Origin: Streptomyces sp. H27-H5
GTDB taxonomy: Bacteria; Actinomycetota; Actinomycetes; Streptomycetales; Streptomycetaceae
Assembly (NCBI RefSeq): GCF_026627505.1
Contig: NZ_JAPNLK010000057.1
Coordinates: 1 to 56,683 of the forward strand
Direction of reading: 5' to 3'
DNA: 56,683 bases
Part shown: in pieces, positions 1 to 12,000 of the stretch
Layout: each line of letters opens with the position of its first letter
How positions within the stretch are numbered: position 1 is the first letter of the stretch
The notes under the pieces: generated by a model
What the model was told of the DNA's origin: nothing
The model's input: only the letters and a program-made list of their open reading frames with translations
The model's database searches: none
Made by a program: the position numbers and the translations under genes

Positions 1-1
1 C

Positions 2-742
2 TCCGGCCACGACCGCGGCGACATCGACACAACAAGCCCCTCCCCGGCCGGACCCTACCGACACAGGAACAACCTGCCCACCCGCTCCCACCAGCACCCT
101 CAGCCACACGAATTAACCATCAGGGTCCCCGAACAGGCCAAACGCGACGCCGCGATCCGCACCGACCTCCTCACCCAACTGGGCGAGACGATCGCGAACA
201 CCGACAAGCTCAGCGCGACCAAGCGCGCCGAACTACGCGGACGGCTATCCACCAGGCCCGGCCTCAACCGCTTCCTGCGCGTCACCCCGAAGGGGCTGCT
301 ACGGATCGACAAGGCGGCGATCAAGGCCGAGAAGCGGCTGGACGGGAAGTTCCTCCTGCGCTGCAGCGACCCGCACCTGTCGGCCGAGGACATCGCGACC
401 GGCTACAAACAGTTGCTGGAAGTTGAACGCGGCTGGCGCGATATGAAAACGATCATCGATCTGCGGCCTGTCTACCACCGCAAGGAAGACCGGATACGCG
501 CCCATGTCCTGCTCTGCTGGCTTGCGTTGCTCCTGATCCGCATCGCGGAGACCACCTGCGAGGAAACATGGCTGAACCTGCGCGAGGAACTCGAACGCAT
601 CCACGTCGGCACCTTCGCCGGCCCCGCCGGAACCTTCCGTCAGCGCACCGAGACCAGCCCCGCCCAGCGAGCCATCCTCGCCAAGCTCAAGATCTCCGAG
701 CCCAAGCGCATCATCACCCTGGAACCCGGCGCAACCGCCTGA
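2..742 (+). pseudogene. IS1634-type transposase, C-terminal part
   Basis: The frame is open from the left window edge to a TGA at 740-742, so the N-terminus lies outside the window. From about base 120 the translation reads like the C-terminal third of an IS1634-type DDE transposase: a lysine-rich stretch (DKLSATKRAELRG), then STRPGLNRFLRVTP, LSAEDIATGYKQLLEVERGW and IRAHVLLCWLALLLIRIAE, the usual end of the catalytic core. The first 110 bases fit the family poorly (the expected CHNPEQ-like stretch is scrambled) and include an in-frame TTA, which suggests decay. It is one of three transposase remnants packed before the polyketide genes. The family assignment is from remembered motifs; partial versus fully degenerate cannot be settled here. 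Confidence 0.75.
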
Positions 743-825
743 CCTGCACGAACACCCTCGCCTAGACACACGCCGATCCGGCGTGCGCTCCGGCATATCC
801 ACAGGTCAAACCCCATATTCGCGTA

Positions 826-1437
826 CTAGAGCGCCACCTCAACTGCGGAACTCAGGTCCGAAGGCACCCCGTATGCGGTCATGGCCTCGGCGAAGGCGGT
901 GCACACGGCCCGTCCGGACGGCTCGGCGACCACCTTGGCGATCACGATGAATCTGGAGTGGTCGTCGATGCCGGTGACGAGCTTGCACTCCCGGCCGCTG
1001 GCCAGGAACACCCCGCCCATGAGGTCGAGCTGCCACAACTGCATTGGAGCGTCCCGCTGCCAGCGCCGATAGACGCGGCGGTGGTTCTGCTCCTGCTGGT
1101 TGACCAGCCCGTGCCGGGTCAGGATCCGGTGAACGGTCGAGCGGCCGGGCGCCGGCACCAGCCCGCGCTCGCTGAGCTCGTGGGCGATGCGACGGGCACC
1201 CCACCGCGGATACGAACGGCGCAACTCGCAGACCAGGGCCTCGACCTCGGCGGCCACCTGGTGCGGTGAGACATGCGGCCGCCGGGACTTGTCCACCAGC
1301 GCGTCCAGCCCTCCGCCGTGATACCGGTCGACCCAGGAGTACACCGACTGCCGCGAGGCACCAGCCTGGCGGGCTACCTGCGCGACCGGCACCCCGTCGA
1401 GCACCTGGAGCACCGCGCGATACCGGTGCTCAGCCAT
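826..1437 (-). pseudogene. IS481-family transposase, C-terminally truncated
   Basis: The protein starts MAEHRYRAVLQVLDG with a helix-turn-helix (VAQVARQAGASRQSVYSWVDRY) and continues into the integrase-like core, including the first catalytic Asp in MQLWQLDLMGG and the DDHSRF segment. The reading breaks after YGVPSD, just where the second Asp (normally TDNGKQF) should follow, and runs into a short unrelated tail ending at 826. The catalytic Glu is therefore missing and the gene should be inactive. I chose the ATG at 1437 because a longer TTG-initiated frame (to 1530) adds residues without family similarity. Its own terminal repeat lies about 100 bp upstream. Confidence 0.8.
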
Positions 1438-1533
1438 CCACCGCCGGTCGTCCACCGGGTCTTGCTCGCGCTCGTCAGCCACACCGGATTCAACGAGCAA
1501 CGGCCGTCCAGGATGTGCCGGGACCGTCAAGCA

Positions 1534-1558
1534 TCAACCGGGACAGAACTGTCCAACA
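1534..1558. repeat. IS481-type terminal inverted repeat
   Basis: Read on the minus strand, this begins TGTTGGACAGTTCTGTCCC, typical of the ends of actinomycete IS481 elements, with a perfect internal palindrome GGACAG-AA-CTGTCC. It marks the upstream end of the truncated IS481 copy. The partner end is lost with the 3' part of the transposase gene. Confidence 0.65.
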
Positions 1559-1578
1559 ACTCGTGGGACTGCACACGG

Positions 1579-1812
1579 TCACCTCGCGACGGCCAGCGGC
1601 AGGGCCCCGATCGAGGCCGGCTGGTCGACCACGACCAGCACCGTTCCGTGCTTGGCCTGGAGCTTCGTGAATATCTCCCGGAGCTTGGGCTCGGTGTTGG
1701 GCAGCCGCTTGTCGAACGCCTTCTTCCCGGCCGGGGTCACAGGGGTGGCGTGGTGTTCACTCTTGCCGACGTCCAAACCGAGGAAGACGTCGATGCCACT
1801 GATGTCGATCAC
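1579..1812 (-). pseudogene. IS110-family transposase, N-terminal fragment
   Basis: About 77 residues remain from a GTG start (VIDISGIDVFLGLDVGKSEHH). The Asp in GLDVGK is the first acidic residue of the DEDD (RuvC-like) active site of IS110 transposases. The stretch KKAFDKRLPNTEPKLREIF and VVVDQPASIGALPLAVAR fits the family. An in-frame stop follows directly and the IS481 terminal repeat begins about 20 bp further on, so the rest of the gene was probably lost when the IS481 copy arrived. The fragment cannot encode a functional transposase because the other acidic residues and the C-terminal Ser domain are absent. Confidence 0.8.
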
Positions 1813-2195
1813 GTGCAGGCCTCTCCGCTCACGCTTTCGTCCGGCCTTGCCCCGGCACCGAGCTGCCACACCCACGTTACGGAGAGCTCTTCCGGCTCGG
1901 GTGAAGCCGGTGCTCAAGCCCCTCATCAGCGGTCCGTCGATGCCTCCGGGCCCGGTGACACCACCCCCCGGATCATCAACTGCAACAAGGGGGGGAAGTC
2001 ATGCCGGACCCGAAGGCCGGAGGCCCCATTGCGGAGCCACGAAAACGGTAACGGGGGGCCGGCCGCGTTGCGGAGCGAGTACCGGATCGCTTTGGATAGT
2101 AGAGACCAAGTCCGGTGCGAAGTAGGGCGGTTACCGGCCGAAGACCCCGGGTGCGCACACAGCGCCCTACGGTACGACCGGCCCGGGCTCCCCCG
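1813..2195. other. Non-coding stretch between IS remnants and PKS operon
   Basis: I see no convincing gene here. Several frames stay open because of GC bias, but none has a family motif. It probably contains the original IS110 flank and the end of the polyketide transcription unit. Confidence 0.5.
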
Positions 2196-2230
2196 CCCTC
2201 GCCGGGCCCCTGTCCGGGGACCGGCGAGGG
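2196..2230 (-). terminator. Strong hairpin after the thioesterase gene
   Basis: A perfect 10-bp stem (CCCTCGCCGG with CCGGCGAGGG) encloses a 15-base loop region that can pair further (CCCC with GGGG). It lies 10 bp beyond the thioesterase stop codon, where the transcription unit containing all three PKS genes should end. It has no U-tract, as is common in Streptomyces. Confidence 0.75.
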
Positions 2231-2239
2231 CTGGGTGCG

Positions 2240-3007
2240 TCAGATGCCCAGGGATGCGCGGAGCTGGTCGGACATGGCCTGGATGACCTCGGCCTGGTGG
2301 GGCACCAGGTAGAAGTGGCCCTGGGAGAAGACCCGCAGGGCGAACGGCCCTTCGGTGTGCTCGGCCCAGGCAGCCGCCTCCGGCACGGTCACCTTCGGGT
2401 CGTCGCTGCCGACCATCGCGAGCAGGGGGCAGTGCAACGGCTCCCCCGGCTCGGGGGCGTAGGTCTCCGCGGCCCGGTAGTCGGCCCGGATGGCCGGGAG
2501 GATCATCCGGAGCACCTCCTCGTCGCCGAGCAGCTGTGTGTCGGTGCCGCTGAGGCTCTTGACCTCGTCGATCAAGCCTCGGTCGTGGCGCAGGTGGACG
2601 GTCTCGTGGCGGGGTGCCGAGGGGGCCCGGCGGCCGGAGGCGAACAGGGCCGCCGCGACGATGCCCTTCTCGCGCTCGAAACGGCGGGCGACCTCGAAGG
2701 CGACCGAGGCGCCCATGCTGTGGCCGAAGAACGCCAGCGGCCGGTCCGCCCAGGGCAGCAGCGCCGTGAAGATGTGGTCGGCGAGTTCGGGGATGCTGTC
2801 GATGAGGGGTTCGGTACGGCGGTCCTGCCGGCCGGGGTACTGCACGCAGAGCACGTCGGCGAAGTCCGGCATGGCCCGGGCCACGGGGAGGTAGAAGCTC
2901 GCGGAGCCGCCCGCGTGCGGCAGGCAGACCAGCCGGACGGCACTGTCCGGCCGCGGCTGGAACCGGCGTATCCACAGGCTGACGTCGGCGGAGGTCGAGG
3001 CGTTCAC
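2240..3007 (-). CDS. Type II (editing) thioesterase
   Basis: This is a 255-residue alpha/beta hydrolase of the size and layout of stand-alone thioesterases in PKS and NRPS clusters. It shows LVCLPHAGGSASFY near the N-terminus, YPGRQDR, the nucleophile elbow GHSMGA, a late Asp region (MVGSDDPKV) and the catalytic His in SQGHFYLV. The known family role is to hydrolyse stalled or wrong acyl groups from ACPs. I chose the GTG at 3007 because AAAGGAAG sits about 11 bases upstream; the in-frame GTG at 3019 would overlap that site. The gene follows PKS3 by 62 bp on the same strand and a strong terminator follows it, so it is the last gene of the PKS operon. PKS3 carries its own releasing TE, which supports an editing role here. 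Confidence 0.88.
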   Translation of the reverse strand: MNASTSADVSLWIRRFQPRPDSAVRLVCLPHAGGSASFYLPVARAMPDFADVLCVQYPGRQDRRTEPLIDSIPELADHIFTALLPWADRPLAFFGHSMGASVAFEVARRFEREKGIVAAALFASGRRAPSAPRHETVHLRHDRGLIDEVKSLSGTDTQLLGDEEVLRMILPAIRADYRAAETYAPEPGEPLHCPLLAMVGSDDPKVTVPEAAAWAEHTEGPFALRVFSQGHFYLVPHQAEVIQAMSDQLRASLGI

Positions 3008-3069
3008 GGAAGTGATCACTTCCTTTCGAGAGATGGGGACTTTCGGGAGGATGGGGAACGGGGCGGGGT

Positions 3070-6000
3070 TCAGGACAGTTTGAGGACCCATTCGTCGACG
3101 GCGGTCGCGGTGGACCGCGCGTACCGCTCCATCAGCGTGTAGTGGTTTCCGGGCACTTCGGTGACCGTCTCGGCGTGCTCGGGGGCCGGCGGCCGGTCGT
3201 CGGCCCCGGCTTCGCCACCGGCCATCCAGTCGTCCGCGCGGACCACCAGCGTGGGCGCCTTGGCCACCGGGGCTTCCCAGTCCGCGAAGATGTGGAGGTA
3301 GCCGCCCATCGCGGTGAGCTGGGTGCCGGGTGCGGAGATGAAGTCGAAGCGCTCCGACTGCTCGCGCACCACCGCCGACTGGAACCGGTCGGCCATGCCT
3401 TGCTCGCGGGTGAAGCTGTCGAGCATCACGATGCCTTCGACGGGCCGGCCCAGTTCCTCCAGCCGGCAGGCCACGGCGTGCGCGACCCAGCCGCCGGAGG
3501 AGTAGCCGACGAGCACCACCGGCTCCTCGCCCACGCCCTCGGCGAGGGCCCTGACGTGCACCTCCACGAGGGCGGCGACGTCCTGCGGCAGCGACTCGCC
3601 CGGGCCGAAGCCCGGCTCGGGCAGCCCCCAGACGCTGCGCCGGCCGCCGAACGCGGCTGCGAACCGCGCGTACTGGTGCACCCCGGAAGGTGCCATGTAC
3701 GGGCCGAAGCAGACCAGATGGGGCCCTTCGTCGCCCTGCGCCAGCCGGACCGGGACCGAGCGGTGCGCGTCGGCCGACGCGGCGTCGAAGGCCGGCCGCA
3801 GCCGCGCGGCGGCCGTGACCATCTCGATGCCCTCGGCGAGCCTGCCGAGTTCGCCCGCTCGGCGGTAGAGGCCGACGAGTAGGTCGTCCTGTTCGGCCGG
3901 TGCGGCCGGGCGGGAGCCGCCACCGGGCGCTTCTGCCAGCAGGGCGACGAGCCGGGCGGTCACCGCGGCGGGGGTGGGGTGGTCGAAGACCAAGGTGCTG
4001 GGCAGCTTGAGGCCGGTGGCCCGGCTCAGCCGCTTGGCGAGCTGTACGGCGGTGAGCGAGTCGAAACCGAGCTCCAGGAAAACGTGCCGCTCCTGCACCG
4101 CCTCCTCGGACGGGTGACCGAGCACGGCCGCGGCCTCGGACCGTACGAACTCCAGCACCGTCGCGTCGTGTTCGGCCCCGGTCAGCCCGGCCAGCCGGCG
4201 CACCAGGAGCGGCTCGCCGTCGGCCGGGTCGCCCTGGCCTGTTTCCTCGGCGGCCAGCAGGCGGGACACCTCGGGCAGGCCGCCGATGAGCGGGCTCGGC
4301 CGAGCCGCGGTGAAGCCGGGCAGGAAGCGCGTCCAGTCCACATCGGCGACGATCACCGAGGTGTCGCCCTGCTCGACCGCGCGCCGTAGGGCCAGCACAC
4401 CGAGGCCGGGGTCCATCAGGTCGAGGCCGCGCAGCCGCAGCCGCTCCTCGGCCGCCCGGTCGACCATGCCGCCACCGCCCCAGGCACCCCAGGCGATGGA
4501 GGTGGCGGTCAGCCCACGCGCCTGCCGGTCCTCGGCGAGGGCGTCCACGAAGGCGTTCGCCGCGGCGTACGCGGACTGCGCGCCGCTGCCCCAGGCTGCG
4601 GCGCCGGAGGAGAACAGCACGAAGGCGTCCAGTTCGCGGTCGGCGAGCAGTTCGTCCAGGTGCGCCGCGCCCGCCGCCTTCGCGCCCAGTACGGCGGCGA
4701 AGCCGGCCACGGTGGTGTCCGCGAGCATGGCGGGCGTGCCGACGCCGGCGGCGTGTACGACGGCGCTCAGCGGCGGCAGGCCGGCGAGCGAGTCCAGGAG
4801 TGCGGCCACCGCCTCCCGGTCGGCCATGTCGCAGGCGGCGACCGTCACGCGGGCGCCCAGCGACTCCAGTTCGGCGCGCAGCTCGTCGGCGCCCTCGGCG
4901 TCGGGGCCCCGACGGCTGGTCAGGACCAGGTGTTCGGCGCCGTCGGCCGCGAGCCAGCGGGCGACCCGGCCGCCGATGAAGCCGGTGCCGCCGGTCACCA
5001 GGACGGTGCCGCGCGGCTGCCAGCCGGGCCCGGCGGGTGCGCCGCCGCTCGTGGCGCGGACCATCCGGCGGGCGTAGCCGCCCTCGGCGCGGAGGGCGAG
5101 CTGGTCCTCTCCGGTGGCCCCGGACAGCGCCGCGGCCAGCCGGCGGCCGGTCCGCACGTCGGTGGCCCGTACGTCGGCGGGCAGGTCGACGAGACCGCCC
5201 CACCGGGCCGGGTGCTCCAGGGCCGCGACCCGGCCCAATGCCCCCACCGGCGCCTGGCGTACGGCGTGGACGGGGTCGGCGGGCCCGGTGGACACGGCGC
5301 CCCGGGTCACGCACCACAAGGGTGCGTCGACGTCCGCGTCGCCGAGCGCCTGTACGAGGAGCAGGGTCGTGGCGAGGCCGAGCGGAACGGCGGGGTGTTC
5401 CGGGTGGGCCTGCTCGTCGAGGGCGAGCAGAGACAGCACCCCGCGTACGCCGCTGCCCGCCTCGCGCAGCGTGGCGGCGAGGGCGTGCCGGTCCTCGTCG
5501 CCGGCCACGGCCAGCCGGACGATCTCGGCGCCGTGCGCGGCGAGGGAGTCGAGCGCCAGTTCCACGGCCGGGTCGTCGGTCCGGTCCCGCGCGACGACGG
5601 CGAGCCAGACCCCGGACAGGGCGGGCGGCGCCGCGTCGGGCACCGGCTTCCAGCTGATCCGGTAGCGCCAGTCCTCCGTCGCGGCCTCGTCGCGGCGGCC
5701 CCGGTGCCAGGCGGACAGCGCCGGGAGCGCGGAGCGCAGGGTGGCGTCCTCGTCGAGCCGCAGCTCCTCGGCGAGAGACGCCAGGTCCTGGCGTTCCACG
5801 GCCGCCCAGAACTCGGTGTCCACGGCGGACTCCACCGCCGGGGTCTCGCCCACCGCCGTCTCGGGCGCGTCGAGCCAGTACCGCTGCCGCTGGAACGGGT
5901 ACGTCGGCAGGTCAGCCGACGCGCCGGTGCGGCCCCCGAACACGGCGTTCCAGTCGACCGGGACGCCGTGCGCGTGTGCCTCGCCCAGGGAGGCGAGGAA

Positions 6001-9000
6001 GCGCCGGGCGCCGCCCGCGGTGCGGGTCAGGGTCGGCACGACGGCCTCGGCGAGGCCGTCCGTACGCGCGTCGGCGGCGGTGTCCTGAAGTCCGTACACC
6101 AGCACCGGGTGCGGGCTGATCTCGATGAAGACCCGGTGCCCGTCGGCCAGCAGGCGCCGGATGGCCTGCTCGAAGCGTACGGTCTGGCGCAGATTGCGGT
6201 ACCAGTACGCGGCGTCCGGCGCGGTGTCGAGCAGTTCGCCCGTCACCGTCGAGCAGAACGGTGTCTTCGGCGCGCTCGGTGCGAGCGTGGCGAGTTCCGC
6301 GGCCAGTTCGTCCCGTACGGACTCGACCTGGGCGCAGTGCGAGGCGAGGTCCACCCGGACCCGCTTGGCCTGTACCCCGTCGGCCGTGCAGGCCTCGTGG
6401 AGTTCGGCCAACGCGTCCAGGTCGCCGGAGACGACCACGGTGCGCGGCCCGTTGACCGCGGCCACGCTGAGCCGGCCCTGCCAGCGGGCGAGGCGCTCGG
6501 TGACCTCGGCCTCCGACTGCGGTACCGAGACCATGCCGCCCTGACCTGACAGCCGCACGAGCAGGGCGCTGCGGCGCGCCACGAGCCGGGCGCCGTCGGC
6601 CAGGGTCAGCGCCCCGGCGATCACGGCAGCGGCGATCTCGCCCTGCGAGTGGCCGACGACGGCAGCGGGGCGCACTCCGCACGAGCGCCACAGTTCGGCG
6701 AGCGCCACCATCACCGCCCACAGCACGGGCTGGATCACGTCCGGGCCCTCCAGCTGCGGGGCGCCGTCCGTACCCCGCAGTACGTCTTCGAGTGACCAGT
6801 CCACGTATGGGGCCAGTGCCTCGCCGCACGCGGTGATCCACTCCCGGAAGACGGCTGATGTGCCGAGGAGCTCGACGGCCATGCCGGCCCACTGGGAGCC
6901 CTGGCCGGGGAAGACGAACACCGGCTGGGCGGGGGCCCCGGCCGAGCCGCGGACCGCGAGCTCGTGCGAGCCGCCGGACGCGAGCGCGTCAAGGGACGCG
7001 ACCAGCTCGTCGCGGTCTTCGCCGACCACCACTGCGCGCTCGTCGAACAGGGTGCGGGTGGTGGCAAGCGCGTACCCGACGTCCTGCGGGCGGGTCCGGC
7101 CCTCGCGCAGGAGCGCGGCGATGCGGCCTGCCTGCTCCTCCACGGCCGCTCCGGTCCGGGCCGAAAGCAGCAGCGGCACGGCAGCCGATCCGAGCGGCGG
7201 TTGTGCGGGGGCGGCCCCCGGCTCCTTCTCCGGCTCCGGCTCGTCGGAGCCCGGGTCCGGGTCTGCGCGCGGCGCCTCTTCGATGATGACGTGGGCGTTG
7301 GTGCCGCTCATCCCGAAGGACGACACCCCGGCCCGGCGGGGGCGGTCGGCCGCACCCCAGGCGACCGGCTCGGTCAGCAGCCGGACGGCGCCGGCGCTCC
7401 AGTCGACGTGTGGGGACGGCTCCTCGGCGTGCAGGGTCTTGGGGAGTACGCCGTGCCGCAGCGCCTGCACCATCTTGATGACGCCGCCCGCCCCGGCGGC
7501 GGCCTGGGTGTGGCCGATGTTGGACTTCAACGAGCCCAGCCACAGCGGCCGGTCCCCGGGGCGGTCCTGGCCGTACGTCGCCAGGAGCGCCGAGGCCTCG
7601 ATGGGGTCGCCGAGCCGGGTGCCCGTGCCGTGCCCCTCGACCACGTCGACATCGGCGGCGGACAGCCCGGCGTTGGCGAGGGCCTGCCGGATGACGAGCT
7701 GCTGGGCCCGGCCGCTGGGAGCGGTGAGGCCGTTGGACGCGCCGTCCTGGTTGATGGCACTGCCCCGGACGACCGCGAGCACCCGGTGGCCGTTGCGGCG
7801 CGCGTCCGACAGCCGCTCCACCAGCAGCATGCCGACGCCCTCGCCCCAGCCGGTGCCGTCGGCATCGGCGGAGTACGCCTTGCAGCGGCCGTCGGCGGCG
7901 AGCGCGCGCTGCCTGCTGAACTCGACGAACGCGCCTGAGCTGGACATCACCGTCACCCCGCCGGCCAGCGCCAGTTCGCACTCGCCCTGGCGCAGGGCCT
8001 GGGCCGCCATGTGCAGGGCGACCAGCGAGGACGAGCACGCCGTGTCCACTGTGATGGCCGGCCCTTCGAGGCCGAGGGCGTAGGCGATGCGCCCGGAGGC
8101 CACACTGGCGGCATTGCCGGTGCCCAGGTAGCCCTCGACGCCTTCAGGGACGGCGAGGCCGCGCCGGATGTAGTCCTGGTATCCGGAGCCGACGAACACC
8201 CCGGTGCGGCTGCCGCGCACGGTCGCCGGGTCGATGCCGGCCCGCTCGAACGCCTCCCAGGAGGTCTCCAGGAGCAGCCGCTGCTGCGGATCCATGGCCG
8301 TCGCCTCGCGCGGCGAGATACCGAAGAACGCGGCGTCGAAGTCGGCCAGGTCGTACAGGAAGCCGCCGGCCCGCGCGTAGGTGGTGCCTGGGTGGTCGGG
8401 GTCCGGGTGGTAGAGCGTGTCCAGGTCCCAGCCGCGGTTGTCGGGGAACACCGACATCGCGTCCGTGCCCTCGTCCACCAGCCGCCACAGCTCCTCCGGC
8501 GAGCTGACACCGCCCGGGTAGCGGCAGCTCATCGCGACGATGGCGATCGGCTCGTCGTCCGCCCGGACGAGCGGACCCGCGGTCTCGGACTCGTCGCCGG
8601 TGCCCAGCAGTTCCACGAGCAGCCGGCCCGCCAGGTCGAGCGCGGACGGGTAGTCGAACACCAGCGTCGTGGGCAGCTGCAGTCCGGTGACGCGGACCAG
8701 CCGGTTGCGCAGCTCGACGGCCGTCAGCGAGTCGAAGCCCAGGTCGCGGAAGGCCCGCCCGGGCTCGACGGCCTCGGGGCCCGGGTGTCCGAGCACGGCC
8801 GCGGCCTCGGCCCGTACGAGCTCCACGAGCGTACGGTCCCGCTCGGCCGGATCCGCCTGTGCGAGGGAGCGGCACAGGGCCGTGGCGGTGTCGGCCGCCT
8901 CGTCGGACCGCTCGGACCGCGCGGCGGTGGCCTCCCGGACTTCGGGCAGATCGCCCAGGAGCGGGCTGGGCCGGCCCACGGTGAAGGTCGGGGCGAAGCG

Positions 9001-12000
9001 CGCCCAGTCCACGTCGGCGACGGTCACGGCGGTCGCGTCCCGCTCGACCGCCCGGTCCAGCACCTTGATCGCGGACTCGGCCGCCAGCGGCTCAAGGCCG
9101 CGCCGGCGCAGGCTCTCGGCGACCTCGGGGGTGGCGGCCATGCCGGAGTCGGCCCAGGGCCCCCAGGCCAGCGCGGTGGCCGGCAGGCCGCGCGCCCGGC
9201 GGGCGGCGGCGAGCGCGTCGAGATGGGCGTTGGCGGCGCTGTACGCGGCCTGGCCGCCCGCGCCCCACACCCCGGCGATGGACGAGAAGAGCACGAACGC
9301 GTCCAGCTCCTGTCCGGCGGGGAGTTCGCCCAGGAGCTCGTCGAGGTGGACCGCGCCCGCCGCCTTCGCGGCCAGGACGGCGTCGAAGCCGGCCGGATCG
9401 GTGTCGGCCAGCAGCGCCGGGGTGTCCACGCCCGCCGTGTGCACTACGGCGGTGAGCAGGCAGGCCGTGCCCATGGTGTCTCCCGTGTCCACCAGGCCCG
9501 CGAGCAGCCCGGCCAGCGCGTCCCGGTCCGCCACATCGCAGGCGGCGACCGTCACGCGGGCGCCCAGTGCCTCCAGTTCGGCGCGCAGCTCCGCGGCGCC
9601 CTCGGCGTCGGGGCCCCGGCGGCTGGTCAGGACGAGGTGTTCGGCGCCACGGCCGGCGAGCAGCCGGGCGACATGACCGCCGAGCGCGCCAGTCCCGCCG
9701 GTGATCAGGACGGTCCCCCGGGGGCGCCATTCCGCAGCCGACCGGGTGTCGGCCGCGGTGGCATGAGCGAGCCGCCGGGCGAGTACACCGCCGGCGCGTA
9801 CGGCGAGCTGGTCCTCCGGGCTGCCGGCGGCGAGTACGCCGACCAGCCGGGCCAGTGCCGGTTCGTCGCACTCCTGCGGCAGGTCGACGAGACCGCCCCA
9901 CCGGCCCGGGTGCTCCAGTGCGGCCACTCGGCCGAGTCCCCAGATCTGCGCCTGTCCGGGGGCCGTCACCACGTCGTCGTGCGGCGATGTCGACACCGCG
10001 CCGCGCGTGGCGCACCACAGCGGTGCCTCGACCCCAGCGTCGCCCAGCGCCTGGACCAGGGTCAGGGTGCCGGCCACGCCGCCGGCCAGTGCGGCCAGGC
10101 CCGCCAACGGGCGCTCGTCCAGTGCGAGCAACGAGACGACAGTGCGCGGAACGGCTCCGGCCGTGACCTCGCGCAGCCGTGCGGCGAGCGCCTCCCGGTC
10201 CTCGGCGCCGTCGACGGTCAGGCAGGTGGTGCGGGCACCGTGTGCGACGAGCGCGTCATGGAGTCCGGCCGCGATGTGTGCGGCGGTGTTGTCGTTGTCG
10301 GGACCGTCGGTGGGCACCACCAGCAGCCAGTGCCCGTCCGCGGCAACAGCCGCGGGATCGGCCGCCGGATCGCTCAACTGCTTCCAGGTGATGCCGTACT
10401 GCCAGTCCTCGACGGTGGACCGGCGGGCGCCGATGGGCGCGGCGGCCTCCAGCCAGTAGGTCTCGCGCTGGAAGGCGTAGGTGGGCAGGTCGACGCGTCG
10501 GGCGCCGCGTCCGGCGAAGACGGCCGTCCAGTCGACGGCCGTTCCGTGGACGTGGAGCTGGGCGAGGGCCGTGGTGACGGCCAGGTCCTCGGCACGGTCC
10601 GTCCGCAGGAGAGGAACCGTAACCGCCTGCTCGTCCAGCGAGTCCTGGGCCATGGCGGTCAGAACACCACCCGGACCGACCTCCAGGAAGGTGCCCACAC
10701 CTTCGCCGGTAAGGGAGTTGATGGCGTCGGCAAACCGGACGGCATCGCGGACATGCCGTACCCAGTACTCGGCGGAGCAGAACTCCTCCGCCGACACCAG
10801 ACGCCCGGTGAGCGTGGAGACGACCGGCAGCTTCGGGGCGTCAAAGGAAGCACTCTCCACGACGGCCCGGAAGTCGGCCAGCATCGGATCCATCAGCCGC
10901 GAATGGAAGGCGTGGGAGACGGAGAGCGCCTTCGTCTTACGGCCTTCTGATGACAGCCTCTCGACGACCGCCGCGACCACGTCCTCGGAACCCGAAACCA
11001 CCACGGAGGAGGGGCCGTTGATCGCGGCAATACCGGCTCCGTCCTCAAGCCCGGCCAGCAGCGCACGTACCTCGTCCTCCGAGGCCTGCACCGCGACCAT
11101 GACACCCCCGTCAGGGAGCGCCTGCATCAACCGGCCACGAGCAGCCACCAGCTTCGCCGCGTCGCCGAGTGAGAGGACACCCGCCACATGGGCCGCGGCG
11201 AACTCGCCCACGGAGTGCCCCGCCAGGAAGTCCGGACGTACGCCCCACGACTCGACCAGCCGGAACAACGCCACCTCAACGGCGAACAGCGCGGGCTGTG
11301 TGTAGCCAGTCTGGTTGAGTCGCTCGGAGTCAGCACCGAACACCACTCTCTTCAAAGGCTGTTCAAGATGCGCGTCCAGTTGGGAGCAGACCTCGTCGAA
11401 TGCCTTGGTGAACACGGGGAAGGACGCGTACAGCTCACGCCCCATCCCCAACCGCTGACTCCCCTGCCCCGAGAACAAGAACGCGGTCCCGCCATCACGG
11501 CCGCTCACCCCCTCGGCTACCTGAGCGGCGGACGTTCCCTCGGCCACCGCTTTTACGCCGGCGACGAGTTCGGGCAGGTCCGTGCCGACGACGGCAGCCC
11601 GGTGTTCCAGCGCGGCGCGCGAGGTGGCGAGGGAGTGGGCCACGTCCACCGCACTGACGTCGCCGAGGCCGAGGACGTGCGCCAGCAGTCGCTCCGCCTG
11701 TTCGCACAGGGCCGCGCTGTTGCGCCCCGACAGGGTCCAGGCCACGGGCAGCGGCCCGGCGGCCGGATCTGTTTCGTGGTGCCTGGTGGGGGCTTCTTCG
11801 GCATCGGGGGCCGCCGGTGCCTGCTCGATGATGGTGTGGGCGTTGGTCCCGCTCACGCCGAAGGAGGAGACGGCGGCCCGGCGCAGGCGGCCGTTGTCCG
11901 TCCAGGCTACGGGCTCGGTGAGGAGCCGTACGGCTCCGGACGTCCAGTCGATGTGCGGGGACGCGTCGTCGGCGTGCAGGGTCTTGGGCAGGACACCGTG

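Noticed and set aside
3020..5317. Long upstream extension of the thioesterase reading frame
   Set aside because: The added part overlaps the PKS3 C-terminus in another frame and is Arg/Pro-rich. Real thioesterase similarity starts only after the GTG at 3007.
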